Source: Sipunculus nudus
Taxonomy: Eukaryota; Annelida; Sipuncula; Golfingiida; Sipunculidae
DNA: 64,000 bases
Direction of reading: 5' to 3'
Assembly: GCA_026874595.1 (NCBI GenBank)
Contig: CM049316.1
Coordinates: forward strand, 68,970,676-69,034,675
Positions 62,620 to 64,000 of this stretch are shown one piece after another (within the stretch, counting starts at the first letter, position 1; each line of letters starts with the position of its first letter). A program made the translations under genes and the position numbers. The notes under the pieces are model-generated. The model had not been told where the DNA came from, did not search any database, and saw only the letters and a list, made by a program, of their open reading frames with translations.

Positions 62620-63996
62620 ATGCAAAAGGATATCCGTTCACACATCAAACAAGTGGCAGAGCACGTGGATTCATGGTTCAGGAAAACACGTCAGCTACAC
62701 GGGGAAAATAAGGACGGCCATCCCGTGGATTGGTGGTACACAACAGTCGCCCCAGCCTTACAGGAATTCGTTAAGTCTCACAAGGAATGGGAACAATGCA
62801 TCTTACAGCTGACCAGGCAGACCAGAAGGGCGAAGAGGACGAGGGGCGGGGACAATCACAGTGCCGCAAAGAACGGCGAACCAAACACGGTTAACGACCC
62901 AGCATCAAACGCTGGGGATAACGGCCATCACACAACACACGGGGCCCAACCAGAACTGAAGCAGCTGGCCACACATTTGCTCGAACACTACGTGGACGTT
63001 CACGGTCAAGACACGGTCAGCGTCTCGTGGGACCGGCATATCGCAAACGTAAGTACAGATGTGTTTTCTGGCACGTGGCTGGACGAGCTGGCGAGCATAA
63101 TGGGTTTCACCTTGGCCCCCAACCGTAAAACGGGAAATATATTCAATACAGCAGAGTCAAGGATAAAGAACAACAAAGGGAATCCTTCGCTGAAACTGAA
63201 ACAGTTACAGTTGCGAACGGTGGGAGTCCTCCTGTTGTTCGACGCCACCCTGGTGTCGTTGGCCTGCTCATACGTGCAAATCGGGCTCCCAGTGTTCGCA
63301 ACTTTTGAGACTGTGTACCTATACGCAAGTATGTGGGCGTTACTGAGGGGAGCGCCGGCCGGAAACGTATCACGCGAAACAACGCATGTACTACGTGCTC
63401 TGGCGGTTATGCACTCCCATTGTTCTAACAGAGACACCAGGTCGACTTTGGCTAAGGTTGTCGCGAGCGCTGCAGCGCGGCCCATCACTTCATCCCAATG
63501 CGACGGTACATGCGTGTTAAACGCGTGGGAGATGTGGACACACGCTTACCCTTGCCTGCTGATCACCACAAAAACACGTACGGCACATGACCCTTGGCAC
63601 CTGAATATAACACCATTCTCACGTGATCACACGCAAGTACTCGCCGGCGTAAAAACGGCCATCGACAGGCACATACACCAAACGTGCGCGGAACTAGCGG
63701 GTGTGTGCCCACGCGACATAAACACAACCGAGACGGAAGGTGGAAAACACATCAGGGAAGGTACAAACACTGACCCGACACGTCAACACGCACAGACTGA
63801 GGCGGTGGAAAACAAACACAGTCTGGAACTTTACACGTTGGGAGAACATTACATGTTTCCACGTTTGCATCCACTGGGCGAGATACGGGACACTGTGCAG
63901 ATTTTTTGCGACAACAGAACACAGAGCGCAGAAGCACGAGCCGAACGGGCAGTGTTCCCGCCGGCAAAGTTGCACCTGCCGATGCCTGAACATTAA
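62620..63996 (+). CDS. Unknown protein, 458 aa
   Basis: Start at ATG 62620 (MQKDIRSHIKQVAEH); the frame before it begins with GTG. It ends with TAA at 63994-63996, so the gene is complete just inside the window. N-terminal helices (IKQVAEHVDSWFRKTRQL) are followed by a polar linker (GGDNHSAAKNGEPNTVNDPAS), a helical core with a hydrophobic stretch (VGVLLLFDATLVSLACSYVQ; about residues 205-225, too polar around it for a sure anchor) and a Cys-containing domain (QCDGTCVLNAWEMWTHAYPCLL). The C-terminus is charged. No family is recognised; its place beside the probable capsid gene makes a capsid or packaging role conceivable. Confidence 0.75.
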   Translation: MQKDIRSHIKQVAEHVDSWFRKTRQLHGENKDGHPVDWWYTTVAPALQEFVKSHKEWEQCILQLTRQTRRAKRTRGGDNHSAAKNGEPNTVNDPASNAGDNGHHTTHGAQPELKQLATHLLEHYVDVHGQDTVSVSWDRHIANVSTDVFSGTWLDELASIMGFTLAPNRKTGNIFNTAESRIKNNKGNPSLKLKQLQLRTVGVLLLFDATLVSLACSYVQIGLPVFATFETVYLYASMWALLRGAPAGNVSRETTHVLRALAVMHSHCSNRDTRSTLAKVVASAAARPITSSQCDGTCVLNAWEMWTHAYPCLLITTKTRTAHDPWHLNITPFSRDHTQVLAGVKTAIDRHIHQTCAELAGVCPRDINTTETEGGKHIREGTNTDPTRQHAQTEAVENKHSLELYTLGEHYMFPRLHPLGEIRDTVQIFCDNRTQSAEARAERAVFPPAKLHLPMPEH

Positions 63997-64000
63997 GTAT

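Noticed and set aside
63046-63055. GTAAGT donor-like site inside the last gene
   Set aside because: The frame is uninterrupted across it, so splicing is not needed to explain the gene.

Overview
This window is most likely part of a herpesvirus of an aquatic invertebrate, in or near the family Malacoherpesviridae. The support is direct. There is a DNA-packaging terminase split into two exons around a large intron full of other genes, a glycoprotein B-like fusion protein with a signal peptide, a furin-type site and a membrane anchor, and a protein of about 1320 residues of the size expected of a major capsid protein. Genes are dense on both strands, with TATA boxes and AATAAA signals typical of a nuclear DNA virus. 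I could not run a search, so the species is not assigned. Two otherwise clean genes carry a single in-frame stop. This may mean a decaying or integrated copy, natural polymorphism, or base-call errors.

Layout. From 1 to 1.6 kb there are a broken Ig/FN3-type membrane glycoprotein and one small gene, both on the minus strand. From 2.39 to 5.95 kb there is a very large imperfect palindrome centred near 4123, built of 106-bp repeats and lacking credible genes; it is a candidate origin or structural element. From 6.5 to 8.85 kb two paralogous genes diverge, one of them flanked by inverted arrays of a repeat of about 128 bp. From 9 to 12.7 kb lie a coiled-coil/repeat protein, two Cys/His-rich zinc-finger-type proteins and a small, possibly myristoylated protein. 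From 13 to 17 kb three tandem ankyrin genes have an I-kappa-B-like layout.

From 17.5 to 30.2 kb lie a 1083-residue coiled-coil protein, a 1074-residue secreted C-type-lectin/EGF protein on the minus strand, a zinc-knuckle plus CARD-like protein, a secreted knottin-like Cys-rich protein, a UL24-like PD-(D/E)XK nuclease and an 872-residue unknown. From 30.4 to 36 kb minus-strand genes include a 1241-codon frame cut by one amber codon. From 36 to 44.3 kb is the terminase gene (minus strand) with seven genes nested in its intron. From 44.9 to 49.5 kb three inhibitor-of-apoptosis (BIR/RING) genes stand in a row; the middle one is only complete after splicing, giving BIR-BIR-UBA-RING. From 49.7 to 64 kb are further unknown proteins, glycoprotein B, an acidic protein, the probable major capsid protein and a last complete unknown gene.

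Taken together, a core of packaging, capsid and entry genes is interleaved with a large set of genes resembling host signalling parts: I-kappa-B, CARD, IAP, lectin/EGF, Ig/FN3 and knottin. These would be expected to act on NF-kappa-B signalling, cell death and extracellular recognition. The domain calls rest on visible motifs; the roles in infection are inferred.
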